Assembly: GCF_014638095.1 (NCBI RefSeq)
Contig: NZ_BMFH01000001.1
Coordinates: 558,001 to 622,000 of the forward strand
Length of the DNA: 64,000 bases
From: Muriicola marianensis
Lineage (GTDB): Bacteria; Bacteroidota; Bacteroidia; Flavobacteriales; Flavobacteriaceae
Direction: 5' to 3'
A program made the translations under genes and the position numbers. Shown piece after piece: positions 30,866 to 41,574 of this stretch; position 1 is the stretch's first letter, and each line of letters starts with the position of its first letter. Under the pieces are notes generated by a model that had not been told where the DNA came from, ran no database searches, and saw only the letters and a list, made by a program, of their open reading frames with translations.

Positions 30866-33574
30866 TTGCAATCAAATAAACGGCTTTTTCTTTTCGCGGG
30901 TTTGTTTTTCTCGGTTGTGACCTTGGTTTTTGGACAGGAGGACAAGATCAGGCCCCTACCTATCAGGGCTGTGGAAGACAGCATTCAGGCTCCTCCCCTT
31001 CCCCCAACCCTGGCGACAGATACCGTTAAAACCGATACCGTGAACGCGGAATCCGTACCCCAAAAGCCGGCTCTTCTCCTTGATAAGATCAAATATAAGG
31101 CCAAAGATTACGTAAAGCTCAGCCAAAAAGACCAGAAAGTCTACCTCTACAATGAAGCTGAGATCTATTACCAGGACACCGAACTCAAGGCCGGGATTAT
31201 CATTCTGGATTATATAAAGAATGAGGTCTATGCCGGTCGGATAAAGGATACCTTAGGCAATTATTCCCAGCTTCCCTATTTCAAACAGGGGGAGAATGTG
31301 GTCATCCCGGATTCCATCCGTTTTAATTTCGACACCGAAAAGGCCGTTATCTGGAACTCCCGGACAGAACAGCAGGCGGGACTAGGCCAGCTGGGCAGCG
31401 ATGCCATGAAGGTCTATGCCGAGCGGACCAAAAAAGAGAACGACTCGGTCTACTTTCTAAGCGAAGGGAAACTCACCACCTCCAAGGATACGATCGACCC
31501 GGATTACTACATCCGGGTGCGCAAGGCGAAGTTCGTGCCTAAGAAGAAAGTGATCGCCGGGTTCAGCAACCTGTATATCGTGGATGTCCCCACACCCATC
31601 GCCCTGCCCTTTGCTTATTTTCCGCTTACCGTGGGACGGACTGCGGGGATTATGATGCCCACGTTCGGGAATGACCCGGACCGGGGGTATTTTTTACAGA
31701 ATGCAGGGTATTACCTGCCCATCAATGATTATGTGGACCTCACTCTTACGGGCGACCTGTATACTAACGGGAGTTATGGGATCAGGGCACAATCTGTCTA
31801 CGCCAAAAGGTACCGGTACCGGGGTAATATCAACTTCAGGTATGAGAACCAGATTGTTAGTCAGAAAGGCTTCGATGATTACAGCAGGGGGACGATCTAC
31901 AACATACAGATCTCCCACTCACAGGACCAGAAAGCCAACCCCAACAGCAGACTATCGGCCTCGGTAAACCTCGGGAGCAGTCAGTACTACAGGAATTCCT
32001 TATTACAGCAGAACCTGGCCCTTACACAAACCAATAACCTGTCGTCCTCCATCTCCTACTCAAAGACCTTCCCGGCTTATCCTTCGGTGAATATGAGCCT
32101 TACGGCCACCCACAACCAAAACACGAACACCAATGTAGTAGACGTTACATTACCCACCCTTCAGGCCGCCATGGAACGGGTCTTTCCGTTTGCCAAAAGG
32201 GATGGGATCAAAAAAGGGGCGATCCAGAACATCAACTTCCAGTACGATCTGAATGCACGGAACAGTATCCGTACCAACGACGAGGATTTCCTGACCGCAA
32301 AAATGTTTGACGACGCCAAGGTAGGGGCCCGCCACAGGATCCCGATCAGCACCAACTTTAAGGTGGCCAAGTATTTCAGCGTGACTATGGGCGGGAATTA
32401 TGAGGATATCTGGACTCTGCAAACCTTTAACCAGCGGTTCGATCCGGATACTCAGACGGTGGTCACGGATACCATCAGCGGTTTTGACCGTTACAACCAG
32501 TATAATTTCAGTGCAAGTATCGGAACTACGCTTTACGGAACCTTTACCTTCGGAGAGGATAAGAAATTCCAGGCCCTAAGGCATGTCATGAGACCTACCG
32601 TAAGCTACGGCTATGCTCCCTCCTTTGAACAGTATTATGACGAATATCTAAATGAGGTGTCCGGGAATATCGTACAGTACTCCCGCTTCCAGAACACTAT
32701 CTACGGAGCGCCCAGGCTGGGAAAATCCAATGCGCTTACTTTCTCCCTCCAAAACACCCTGGAAGCAAAGGTGAAGGACAAGGACTCCACGGCAACTGAG
32801 CCTAAGAAGATACAATTGCTGAACAGTCTCAATTTTTCCACGGGGTACAACTTTGAGGCCGACTCCCTTAAACTGAGTCCGGTAAGTATGAGCGGGGGTA
32901 CCAACCTGTTTAAGAACAAGATGTCCGTGAACTTCGGGGCCAGCCTGGACCCCTATGCGATCGACAATAATGGACGGCGTATCAACACCTTCAATATTAA
33001 TAACGGAGGTAGCCTTTTCAGGCTCACCACCGCCAGGGCCAATATGAGTTATAACATCAGCAGCAAGGATTTCGGTCGAAAGGAAGAGGAAGAGGAGGAA
33101 GAACAAGACCCCTATGCGGGACAGACCTATGTCGCTGCCAGTGGCGGAAGGACGGACGACCTGTTTGGCTCGGCTGATAATTTCAACGACAGCAGTTTTA
33201 AGAACCGGGACCCTGACGATATTGAAAACCCGAGGTACGGCGCAAAGATCCCCTGGGACCTGCGGTTGCAGTACGCAGCCACCTACAGCAACAGCAACAG
33301 GCAGAACGAATTTTCCAACCACTCCCTCATGTTTTCCGGGAATATTGAGTTATCTCCCCGCTGGAGGGTTGGAGCTTCCTCGGGATACGATATCAGAAGA
33401 AAAGGTTTTACAGTCACCCAGCTCAGGTTTGAGAGGGACCTCAAGAGTTTCGTCATGCGTTTTAACTGGACCCCTTTTGGAGATTTCAAAAGATGGTACT
33501 TCTTTATCGGGATCAAGAGTTCCATCCTGCAAGACCTGAAATGGGAGAACCGGAGTCAGCCCGTCAGAAGATAA
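30866..33574 (+). CDS. lptD: LPS-assembly outer-membrane protein LptD
   Basis: 902 residues from a TTG at 30866. The signal peptide (MQSNKRLFLFAGLFFSVVTL, cut after VFGQ) begins right there and there is no later Met before it ends, so the TTG is the best start. After a Pro-rich spacer comes an OstA-like jellyroll (about 75-230: KVYLYNEAEIYYQDTELKAG). A large barrel follows, beginning at PTPIALPFAYFPLTVGRTAG, with many alternating strands to the C-terminus. It inserts LPS into the outer leaflet together with LptE. The EEEEEEEQDP acidic stretch near residue 740 is a surface or periplasmic loop. ridA follows after 18 bp. Confidence 0.93.
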   Translation: MQSNKRLFLFAGLFFSVVTLVFGQEDKIRPLPIRAVEDSIQAPPLPPTLATDTVKTDTVNAESVPQKPALLLDKIKYKAKDYVKLSQKDQKVYLYNEAEIYYQDTELKAGIIILDYIKNEVYAGRIKDTLGNYSQLPYFKQGENVVIPDSIRFNFDTEKAVIWNSRTEQQAGLGQLGSDAMKVYAERTKKENDSVYFLSEGKLTTSKDTIDPDYYIRVRKAKFVPKKKVIAGFSNLYIVDVPTPIALPFAYFPLTVGRTAGIMMPTFGNDPDRGYFLQNAGYYLPINDYVDLTLTGDLYTNGSYGIRAQSVYAKRYRYRGNINFRYENQIVSQKGFDDYSRGTIYNIQISHSQDQKANPNSRLSASVNLGSSQYYRNSLLQQNLALTQTNNLSSSISYSKTFPAYPSVNMSLTATHNQNTNTNVVDVTLPTLQAAMERVFPFAKRDGIKKGAIQNINFQYDLNARNSIRTNDEDFLTAKMFDDAKVGARHRIPISTNFKVAKYFSVTMGGNYEDIWTLQTFNQRFDPDTQTVVTDTISGFDRYNQYNFSASIGTTLYGTFTFGEDKKFQALRHVMRPTVSYGYAPSFEQYYDEYLNEVSGNIVQYSRFQNTIYGAPRLGKSNALTFSLQNTLEAKVKDKDSTATEPKKIQLLNSLNFSTGYNFEADSLKLSPVSMSGGTNLFKNKMSVNFGASLDPYAIDNNGRRINTFNINNGGSLFRLTTARANMSYNISSKDFGRKEEEEEEEQDPYAGQTYVAASGGRTDDLFGSADNFNDSSFKNRDPDDIENPRYGAKIPWDLRLQYAATYSNSNRQNEFSNHSLMFSGNIELSPRWRVGASSGYDIRRKGFTVTQLRFERDLKSFVMRFNWTPFGDFKRWYFFIGIKSSILQDLKWENRSQPVRR

Positions 33575-33592
33575 CCCTTTATATAAAATCAT

Positions 33593-33979
33593 ATGAGCAG
33601 CAGAAAGATCATCCACACGTCTAAGGCCCCATCCCCCATCGGGCCTTACAGTCAGGCCGTCATGGCAGGGAACATGTTATTCATCTCAGGTCAGATCGCC
33701 ATGGATCCCAATACGGGAGAATTGATCTCGGGCGATATCAAAACGGAGACCAGGCAGTGCATGGAAAACCTGAAAGCTATCCTCACCAAAGCCAGCATGG
33801 GGTTTGAGCAGGTTGTCAAAGCCTCAATCTTTGTCAAAGACATGAAGCAGTTTGCTGAGGTAAACGAGGTATATGGATCTTATTTCGACGCCGCCACGGC
33901 CCCGGCCAGGGAAACGGTTGAAGTAGCCAATCTCCCCAAGTTCGTGAACGTGGAAATTTCTATGATCGCGATCAGATAG
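33593..33979 (+). CDS. ridA: RidA family enamine/imine deaminase
   Basis: 128 residues, exact family length. RidA hydrolyses reactive enamine/imine intermediates made by PLP enzymes, protecting against 2-aminoacrylate damage. Signatures are APSPIGPYSQAVMAGNMLFI, SGQIAMDP, TRQCMENLKAIL and the C-terminal TAPARETVEVANLP, where the Arg binds the substrate carboxylate. It is cytosolic and probably trimeric. It lies 18 bp after lptD and overlaps the convergent kinase gene by 8 bp. Confidence 0.96.
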   Translation: MSSRKIIHTSKAPSPIGPYSQAVMAGNMLFISGQIAMDPNTGELISGDIKTETRQCMENLKAILTKASMGFEQVVKASIFVKDMKQFAEVNEVYGSYFDAATAPARETVEVANLPKFVNVEISMIAIR

Positions 33980-34823
33980 TCTCCTTGTGGAATTCGACAA
34001 GACCATCAATAGGTCTTTGGCGGATCACACCCGTGATCAGGTCATTCCGCTCCAGGACCATTTTTAGTTCATCTCGTAGGAACCAGGCGATGCTGCCCAC
34101 AAAATGGACGGGCACTTTGGTGGCCAGTTCAAACTGCATGATGTAATTGTTCACGAATTGCTGCAGGCCTTTATCGATGACGCCTTTGCAATAAGGGTGG
34201 TCCTTGTTTTCGATCAGAAATCGCGCAAAGGTTGCCAGATAGGTATTCGGGTTAGGCTGTTTATATAGGTTCTCCTTGATCACATCCGGATCGAGATTGT
34301 ACTCACTGGCAAATTTCAGACCCAGTGCCTGTGGCATTTTGTGGAAGTAATAATCACGGATGAGTTTTCTGCCAAAGAAGTTCCCGCTCCCGTCATCCAT
34401 GGGGATATACCCTAGGGAGATCACTTTCTGAAATAATTGATGGCCGTCGTAATAACTGCAATTAGACCCGGTTCCCAGGATACAGACGATCCCCTGATGG
34501 CCAATCTTTGTGGTGGAGTAGATAGCGGCATAAGTATCTTCCTTGACTTCAATTTTTGCCTTGTTGAAAAAAGACTTAAAGATGTTCCGCAGGAATTTCT
34601 TCATACGATCTGTACCGCATCCTGCACCGTAGAAGTAGAGTCGGCTGACCTTATGCCTGTTCTTTGAAAGCTCAAAATTGTTTGCGAGCCTGTCTTCAAT
34701 CACCTCACGTGTAAGTACCTCTGGACTCAGGCCGAGGGTCTGGGTCATAAACATCTCATTCCCCTTCTCATCCAAAGCTATCCAATCTGCTTTTGTTGCT
34801 CCGCTGTCTGTAATTAATATCAT
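33972..34823 (-). CDS. N-acetylglucosamine kinase-like BadF/BadG ATPase
   Basis: 283 residues of the ASKHA sugar-kinase fold (BadF/BadG/BcrA/BcrD family). The phosphate-1 motif is ILITDSGATKADWIALDEKG at the N-terminus, CILGTGSNCSYYDG near residue 115 is phosphate 2, and GSIAWFLRDEL is in the adenosine region. Flavobacterial members are usually annotated as N-acetylglucosamine kinase. That fits the amino-sugar-releasing GH3 and amidase enzymes nearby, but the substrate is inferred. The start codon is preceded only 8 nt upstream by the T-run of a stem-loop at 34832-34881, so expression may be conditional on readthrough or on its own promoter. The gene ends in an 8-bp convergent overlap with ridA. 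Confidence 0.85.
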   Translation of the reverse strand: MILITDSGATKADWIALDEKGNEMFMTQTLGLSPEVLTREVIEDRLANNFELSKNRHKVSRLYFYGAGCGTDRMKKFLRNIFKSFFNKAKIEVKEDTYAAIYSTTKIGHQGIVCILGTGSNCSYYDGHQLFQKVISLGYIPMDDGSGNFFGRKLIRDYYFHKMPQALGLKFASEYNLDPDVIKENLYKQPNPNTYLATFARFLIENKDHPYCKGVIDKGLQQFVNNYIMQFELATKVPVHFVGSIAWFLRDELKMVLERNDLITGVIRQRPIDGLVEFHKETI

Positions 34824-34831
34824 AACGATCT

Positions 34832-34881
34832 AAAAAAGGAATCCTTAAAATAAGCAATATTTACCTATTCCAAGGATTCCT
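34832..34881 (-). terminator. Stem-loop with T-run between gapA and the kinase gene
   Basis: On the minus strand AGGAATCCTT (34881-34872) pairs perfectly with AAGGATTCCT (34846-34837) across a 25-nt loop, and a run of six T ends at 34832. This is a plausible terminator for gapA, but it sits only 8 nt before the kinase ATG at 34823, so it may instead be an attenuator. Each arm is also close to palindromic on its own (AAGGAaTCCTT and AAGGAtTCCT, centres 36 bp apart), so a pair of operators is an alternative. Confidence 0.6.
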
Positions 34882-34899
34882 CAGCCTTAGTTTTACTAC

Positions 34900-35913
<1,014 letters not shown>

Positions 35914-36903
35914 TTAAGTGGACATTATATCGGATACTCTGATGAGCTCCTTGTTGATTTTCGTTTTTCCTTTGATCGCTTCACTGAGTGGGGTAAAGGC
36001 GATGTCGTCGTCGAGTATCCCCACCATTAGGTTTGTCTTGCCTTCCAGCAAGGCCTCAACGGCTTTAACACCCATCCTGCTGGCCAAGACTCTGTCGAAA
36101 CAGGTGGGAGCTCCTCCCCTCTGCATATGACCCAGGACACAAACCCTGACATCGTAGATCGGAAGGTGTTCTTCTACGTATTCCTTGAGTTGGAAGACAT
36201 TCTTTCCTGTGGTTTTATCTCCTTCGGCTACTACAACGATACTGGATGATTTCCCGGTGAGCTTACTTCGCTTCAGGGATTCCAGGAGGCGTTCCAGGCC
36301 CAGGTTCTCCTCGGGAATGAGGATCTCCTCGGCTCCTGCTCCTACCCCGGCATTAAGAGCGATGTGTCCTACATCCCGACCCATAACTTCCACAAAGAAG
36401 AGGCGGTGGTGAGAACTCGCCGTATCCCGGATCTTATCGATCACTTCCATGGCCGTATTGATGGCCGTGTCGAAACCCAGGGTATATCGGGTTCCAAAAA
36501 TGTCGTTATCTATCGTTCCGGGAATACCGATGACAGGCATTCCAAATTCTTCATTGAAGAGGAGGGCGCCGGTAAAGCTTCCATCTCCGCCGATGACCAC
36601 CATGGCGTCTACACCCTGTGATTTCAGCTGATTATAGGCTTTCTGCCTTCCTTCATGTGTTCTGAATTCCGGACACCGGGCAGATTTCAGGATAGTTCCT
36701 CCCTTGTTGATAATATTATTCACACTCCGGGCATTCATAGGGAGAAAATCCCCTTCGATCATCCCTTCATATCCCCGGTAAATACCCACGCAATCAATTT
36801 TCATGTAGGCGCAGGTCCGAACCACTGATCGAATGGCGGCATTCATCCCGGGTGAATCTCCCCCGGATGTAAAGACCGCAATCTTCTTGATTTTAGTATC
36901 CAT
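35914..36903 (-). CDS. pfkA: ATP-dependent 6-phosphofructokinase
   Basis: 329 residues from the ATG at 36903. The frame is open to 36942, but a TATTTTTG -7 box at 36920-36927 lies inside that extension and other PFKs begin like MDTKIKKIAVFTSGGDSPGM. The ATP loop is FTSGGDSPGMNAAIRSVV, followed by GGDGSFTGA and the catalytic PGTIDNDIFGTRYTLGFDTA with the base Asp. VEVMGRDVGHIALNAG and GHMQRGGAPTCFDRVLA are substrate and effector regions. Cytosolic, glycolytic, first gene of pfkA-gapA. Confidence 0.97.
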   Translation of the reverse strand: MDTKIKKIAVFTSGGDSPGMNAAIRSVVRTCAYMKIDCVGIYRGYEGMIEGDFLPMNARSVNNIINKGGTILKSARCPEFRTHEGRQKAYNQLKSQGVDAMVVIGGDGSFTGALLFNEEFGMPVIGIPGTIDNDIFGTRYTLGFDTAINTAMEVIDKIRDTASSHHRLFFVEVMGRDVGHIALNAGVGAGAEEILIPEENLGLERLLESLKRSKLTGKSSSIVVVAEGDKTTGKNVFQLKEYVEEHLPIYDVRVCVLGHMQRGGAPTCFDRVLASRMGVKAVEALLEGKTNLMVGILDDDIAFTPLSEAIKGKTKINKELIRVSDIMST

Positions 36904-36919
36904 AAAATTTATCGAATTC

Positions 36920-36927
36920 CAAAAATA
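36920..36927 (-). promoter_or_regulatory. -7 box (TATTTTTG) for pfkA-gapA
   Basis: Exact TAnnTTTG match on the minus strand, 16 bp before the chosen pfkA ATG, giving a short leader of about 10 nt. No TTG lies 17-23 bases further upstream, so confidence is limited. Confidence 0.35.
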
Positions 36928-37022
36928 GCAAAGAATTGGCAAATCAGTGTCCCGGCCTGCGTTTAATTGCTTTTTACTGCCTAATCAAACGATGTAGTTT
37001 AAAAAAAATCAAATTTCAGGAC

Positions 37023-40000
37023 CTAATTTTGCGAATCCGGTGATGACGGATCCTGGTCCTTTACGGGGAGTGTCTTGGGTTTCTGATAAAATCTAACCAC
37101 GCTGTCCCTGCCCATAGTCCCCTGAGTGGGACGGGGTCTTGCACCAGACTTCTCGGGTTGTTCCTTAGGCTGAAAAACCTTTCTTAGCAGTTCGTTGAAG
37201 GTACTGAAATCTACTTCGTATGACAGTCCCACCCCCTGGGTGTATCCTGTCTGGTTGGCCAGGAATTGCTGGATCTCGTTCTCCCGGTTGAAGATCTTGG
37301 CCCTCAGGGTTCCCTCTTCGTTCAGCAGTACCTGCACTTCCACATCCCCGGCTACCACGGTCTCACTCACCCCTCCAACCGGTACCCCGAACCGGCCGTT
37401 GAGCAATACACGGTCACTAAGACGGGTCGAAACGGTAACCCCGAGCCTGTTTTCCGTTTGAACCTGACTGGGATCCAGGGTTCCCTGCTCCAGGGAAAAA
37501 CCAAAATCGAATTTGTCATTTCCGCCTCCCAGGAGGGAATTCACAAGTCCGGATGCGGTCTGGATAAGGTTTCCGGTCACAGCCTGCTGATTAAGGCCGC
37601 TGCCCTCATCCACAAAAGTACCCTGAGCAAGGAGGAAAAAGGCATTTCTCTCTTCTACCGTAGGATCCTGGAGCTTGTACTCCAATTCCGATTGTACAAT
37701 GGAACTCGTCCCCGGAAATTCGATATTGAAATCAATAGTGGGTCTTTCCAGTTCCCCTGTTAGCTGGACCACCACGTTGGTAGGAATGCGCCTGGTGACC
37801 CCGGAATTGTCAAGCAGAGGTGCCGGGTTGGCATTGAGGGAATAGACCGCTTCCATATTCAGCTGGGCTGCCAGAGGGGTTCCGTCCCAGACAATACTCC
37901 CCCCGGGTTTTACGGTGAAGGATTTGTCGATCACCCCGCCAAAACGGTAGTTGTAGGTACCCGTCACGACGACAAAGTCCCCGAACATATTGAATTTCCC
38001 ATTGGTATTGATCTCTATCAGCAGGATGCCTTCCCCTGTGCCCCTCAGGGAGGACCCTGTTTTCTGGTCGACCACGATCTCTACCTCAGCATCCGGGGTG
38101 ACATCCAGGTCGAAGTTCAGCTCCAGCCCTTCATAATCCTTTAAGGTCCGTTCGATTTCAAAGGTCCGCTCGGCTTGCTTATCTATAAAATTGATAAAGG
38201 AATAATCCCCTATCGATGCTACGTCGCTCAACGGGATCTTTAGAGAGGTCCCTTCAGCGGTTTCTCCCTCCACTTTGATTGTCAAGGCCCTGGTCGGACC
38301 AAAGATGCGACCGGTACCCCTTAAAAATCCGGTACCGTAATAGAGTATCTCTTCCTCAAAGGGCGTATTGAGGATCAAAAGTCGGTCGCCTGCCGTATCC
38401 ACATTGAGATCCAGGCTCCAGTCGTCCCAATACTGATGCCGGATGGTCCCATCCAGGGTAGCCGTGGTATTCATGGCCACATCCGTAAGCTGTATGTTCT
38501 CGAAATCGAAGGTCTGATTGTACAGTCTTACACTCGAATTCGGACCAAAGCCGTAATCTACATTCAGGTAAGGGATCGCAATACCTGCCCGGTCGAGGAA
38601 CAACTGCCCGCTGATGTTCGGGTTCCGGAGATCTCCCCGGATCTGGGCTGAACCATTGATGAGGCCTCGTATATTGGTGATGACCCCTTCACCAAGGGGG
38701 CTAAAAGGTTCCAGGGTAAAATCAGTGAAATTGGCCATCAGGTCTGCCATGGGCACCTCATCCCGATTCGTAAAATTCCCCAGCAGGCTGAATTTTTCCC
38801 TACCCTCCTCCGTGATCTGGGTGTTCACCACGTACTCAGTCAGATCGCGGTTACCCACGATCCCAATGCTCAACTGGCCCAGGGTAATATCGTTAACACC
38901 GAAATCCGATATCTGCAGATTACAGGAAGGCAGGTATATATCGTCCTTTTGGAGGATGTTGAGGGTTCCGTTGATCTCACCCGAAAGGCTTAGGCTGTCA
39001 ATGGCCGGGGCGATCTTGTTCAGGGAAACCAGGCGGAAATCAAGCTGTAGATCCTTGTAGGTAGAATCGGCCAACTCCCCCCTGAGCCGGATCTGCTCCC
39101 TGTTGTCGTTGTTCATGACAATCTCCTCAATCTGAATGCTGTCCAGTGACCGGTTGATGATCACCTTATTTTTTCGATCCCCATCCTTGTTGAGGACCCA
39201 GGTATTTCCCTTAAAGTTTACATCAGACCGTTTGAGGCCGATCACCGATCGGTTCTGGGCGTTAAAGGTGTGGTAGAAATTCAAATTGTAACTGTCATTG
39301 TATTCACTACCTCCTTTGAATTCCGTCCTGAAGAAAAGGGTATCCGCCAGGGTGGTATTGATAAGGTTGAAGTCCTTTAAGTCATAATACACGGAATTTA
39401 CCTCGGCAACCGATACATAGGTATTGAAAAGAGGGTTTTTATTGTCGATCTTCACGTCAATACTGTCAAAGACGTTCTCGTAGGCCGCGATTCGGGGCGA
39501 CTTAAAATTGAGTTTGAAATCCCCTTCATCTGCAACGATATTCCCACGGATAAAGGTGTTGGGATCAAAGGCGACCTGAGGAAAAAAGACGTCTACGATC
39601 TTGTTGTAGATCTTGAAGTTAAAATCGAGCGTCTGCCCTTCGGAGATCTCAAAAGGCCTGAAGTTAGTATAGATACTACCGATTGAGTTCCTGAGGAGTT
39701 TGTCGAGTTCCTTTACCTTAAAACGGCCCCTCATAAATCCTGTTATGATGTCCGGAGAATTGATCCTTATGGTTCTAACACTATCAGCATCAAAGGAGGA
39801 GACCACATTAAAATCTTCAAAGTAATAGGTATTGTTGATGTTCTGGTAATTCGTGCTATTGAAGGAAATGTTCCCGACCACATCGTCGAGATCACTCCCC
39901 GAAATATCCATCTGCACATTCCCTTTGAAGATGGAAATACTGTCGTTGATAAAATTCAGCAGTTTCAGGTCGGCGTATGCAACGGCAGCATCGAAGTTGA

Positions 40001-41516
40001 AGGTATTCACAGTACCTCCAAAATCTGCTAACCCCTTGAATTCAAAATCAAAATTGGGATCCTTACTGACCAGGGAACCGTCAAAAAGCTGATCCTTCAG
40101 GATACCTGAAACCGAAATATCCCTGTAATTGTATTTGTTGAACTCCAGGCTGTACACCTGTCCTATGACCTCCGTATTGAGACTGGCCTGGGCAAATCCC
40201 TGTCCTTCTACATTTACGTCCATAGAGGCCAGACCCAGGTTGTCGTCCCCCGCAAACTTGCCGAGATTGAAGTCGATGAGGGATACGAAGCCCTTATATC
40301 TGGCATTGTCAATCTGATCTACATCGGTCAGTGTAAGATCTACATAGCTATTTCCCAGGCTGCTGTTGATATTGACCCTGGACTGAACAGAAGTTTCAGT
40401 GATCGTGGCATCGCCCCGAATGGTAAATTGTCCCAGCCTTGAAAAGGTGGAGGGTATATTGTTTCCCAGGACCTCTGGCATCAGGGAACGCAATTCATAA
40501 TAGCTAGTGGTGATGTTTTTGATCCCTGCATTCAGGATAAATGGAGTGTCTTTCGCGAAAAGATGCCTGAAATTAAAATCGCCCCTGATCCCTGTATTTT
40601 CCGTGGTGAGTAATACATCGTTCACATTGAGATCGTTGAGGACACCATTGAAGGAGGCCGAAAAGAGCACTTCTTTTTCTGTTCCAAATTGTTTGCTCAA
40701 GGTGTTGACCTCGTCCAGGGAAATCCTAGAATCTACAAAATTGGCCGATAGGTTCACTTTGTTCAGGAAGTCGGCGAAGTCTTCCCGATTGTAATCGAAG
40801 ACCAGGTTGCCCTGCAGGAGGGATTTTGGAGTCTCGATCTGCAGGGAATCGAACCTCATCTGCTGTTTGGTGTACTTAAAGGAAGTGTCGAGCCTGTTGA
40901 CCTCAATGCCTGATTTACTCACAAATGCGAGATCCCTTATCTCTGTGGTCACTTCAGGCCCCAGGATCTGAAAGTCGCCTGCTTCGAGGTTCAGATTCAT
41001 GAAATTGAGAGTTTCCTGCGTTTCCAGATTCTCATCAATCAGGCGAAACCTGCTATCGGTGATGTGTATCTCAGAAGAAGAAAGAAAGAAAGGAGGGCTT
41101 CCGGGTTCACGGGGTTTGTTGTCGTCTAGCTTGGCGACAAACACATCGAGGTTGGTGCTGGTCTCCCCCTCATAGGTCTTCAGCTTGAAATTGAGTCCAT
41201 TGAGATCGATATCCCCGAATTCAAGGCGACCTCCGATAAGATTCCTGACACTGAGAATGGAGGTGTTGAGCTCTTCGATATAGATCAGCGTATCCTGGCG
41301 GTAATCCTCGATATAGATCCCTTTGAGGGCAGTGTCCCAGGAGATAAGGGAAACGCGCAGGCGGTCAATGTTGATATTGGTCCCGAACTCGTCGTTGATT
41401 GACCTTGTGGCGTATTTTGCCAATCGGGTCTGGACAGCAGGTAAGGAGAGAATGATAGAACTCAGGACCAAGACCAGCAATACTGCGAGCAGTACTCTAA
41501 TCCCTATTTTTCTCAA
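37023..41516 (-). CDS. tamB: TamB-like translocation/assembly module protein (DUF490)
   Basis: 1497 residues from a TTG at 41516; the next in-frame stop upstream leaves no ATG or GTG. An N-terminal anchor (VLLAVLLVLVLSSIILSLPA) is followed by a very long repetitive beta region with AsmA-like blocks, and the C-terminal DUF490/TamB domain (about 1080-1430), including SSLRGTGEGILLIEINTNGK and FDFGFSLEQGTLDPSQVQTE. The last 60 residues are disordered, Pro-, Lys- and Ser-rich. TamB-like proteins bridge the inner and outer membranes and are tied to outer-membrane protein assembly and phospholipid transport. No bamA-like tamA is adjacent. Divergent from tsaD. Confidence 0.92.
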   Translation of the reverse strand: MRKIGIRVLLAVLLVLVLSSIILSLPAVQTRLAKYATRSINDEFGTNINIDRLRVSLISWDTALKGIYIEDYRQDTLIYIEELNTSILSVRNLIGGRLEFGDIDLNGLNFKLKTYEGETSTNLDVFVAKLDDNKPREPGSPPFFLSSSEIHITDSRFRLIDENLETQETLNFMNLNLEAGDFQILGPEVTTEIRDLAFVSKSGIEVNRLDTSFKYTKQQMRFDSLQIETPKSLLQGNLVFDYNREDFADFLNKVNLSANFVDSRISLDEVNTLSKQFGTEKEVLFSASFNGVLNDLNVNDVLLTTENTGIRGDFNFRHLFAKDTPFILNAGIKNITTSYYELRSLMPEVLGNNIPSTFSRLGQFTIRGDATITETSVQSRVNINSSLGNSYVDLTLTDVDQIDNARYKGFVSLIDFNLGKFAGDDNLGLASMDVNVEGQGFAQASLNTEVIGQVYSLEFNKYNYRDISVSGILKDQLFDGSLVSKDPNFDFEFKGLADFGGTVNTFNFDAAVAYADLKLLNFINDSISIFKGNVQMDISGSDLDDVVGNISFNSTNYQNINNTYYFEDFNVVSSFDADSVRTIRINSPDIITGFMRGRFKVKELDKLLRNSIGSIYTNFRPFEISEGQTLDFNFKIYNKIVDVFFPQVAFDPNTFIRGNIVADEGDFKLNFKSPRIAAYENVFDSIDVKIDNKNPLFNTYVSVAEVNSVYYDLKDFNLINTTLADTLFFRTEFKGGSEYNDSYNLNFYHTFNAQNRSVIGLKRSDVNFKGNTWVLNKDGDRKNKVIINRSLDSIQIEEIVMNNDNREQIRLRGELADSTYKDLQLDFRLVSLNKIAPAIDSLSLSGEINGTLNILQKDDIYLPSCNLQISDFGVNDITLGQLSIGIVGNRDLTEYVVNTQITEEGREKFSLLGNFTNRDEVPMADLMANFTDFTLEPFSPLGEGVITNIRGLINGSAQIRGDLRNPNISGQLFLDRAGIAIPYLNVDYGFGPNSSVRLYNQTFDFENIQLTDVAMNTTATLDGTIRHQYWDDWSLDLNVDTAGDRLLILNTPFEEEILYYGTGFLRGTGRIFGPTRALTIKVEGETAEGTSLKIPLSDVASIGDYSFINFIDKQAERTFEIERTLKDYEGLELNFDLDVTPDAEVEIVVDQKTGSSLRGTGEGILLIEINTNGKFNMFGDFVVVTGTYNYRFGGVIDKSFTVKPGGSIVWDGTPLAAQLNMEAVYSLNANPAPLLDNSGVTRRIPTNVVVQLTGELERPTIDFNIEFPGTSSIVQSELEYKLQDPTVEERNAFFLLAQGTFVDEGSGLNQQAVTGNLIQTASGLVNSLLGGGNDKFDFGFSLEQGTLDPSQVQTENRLGVTVSTRLSDRVLLNGRFGVPVGGVSETVVAGDVEVQVLLNEEGTLRAKIFNRENEIQQFLANQTGYTQGVGLSYEVDFSTFNELLRKVFQPKEQPEKSGARPRPTQGTMGRDSVVRFYQKPKTLPVKDQDPSSPDSQN

Positions 41517-41520
41517 TTTT

Positions 41521-41547
41521 TTGATAGGACGATATGATTTACCTTTG
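41521..41547 (+). promoter_or_regulatory. Promoter for tsaD
   Basis: TTG (41521-41523), 16 bases, then TACCTTTG (41540-41547), an exact -7 match with spacing one base short of the published 17-23 range. The transcript start would lie near 41553, giving a leader of about 22 nt before the GTG at 41575. Confidence 0.5.
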
Positions 41548-41565
41548 TGCGACCAATAATTATTC

Positions 41566-41573
41566 CAAAGCTA
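41566..41573 (-). promoter_or_regulatory. -7 box (TAGCTTTG) for tamB
   Basis: Exact TAnnTTTG on the minus strand, about 50 bp before the tamB TTG start. It lies inside the tsaD leader, so the two divergent transcripts would overlap by a few bases. No -33 TTG at proper spacing. Confidence 0.35.
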
Positions 41574-41574
41574 G

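Noticed and set aside
32648-33322. 224-codon minus-strand frame inside lptD
   Set aside because: Antisense to the LptD barrel, no signal peptide or motif.
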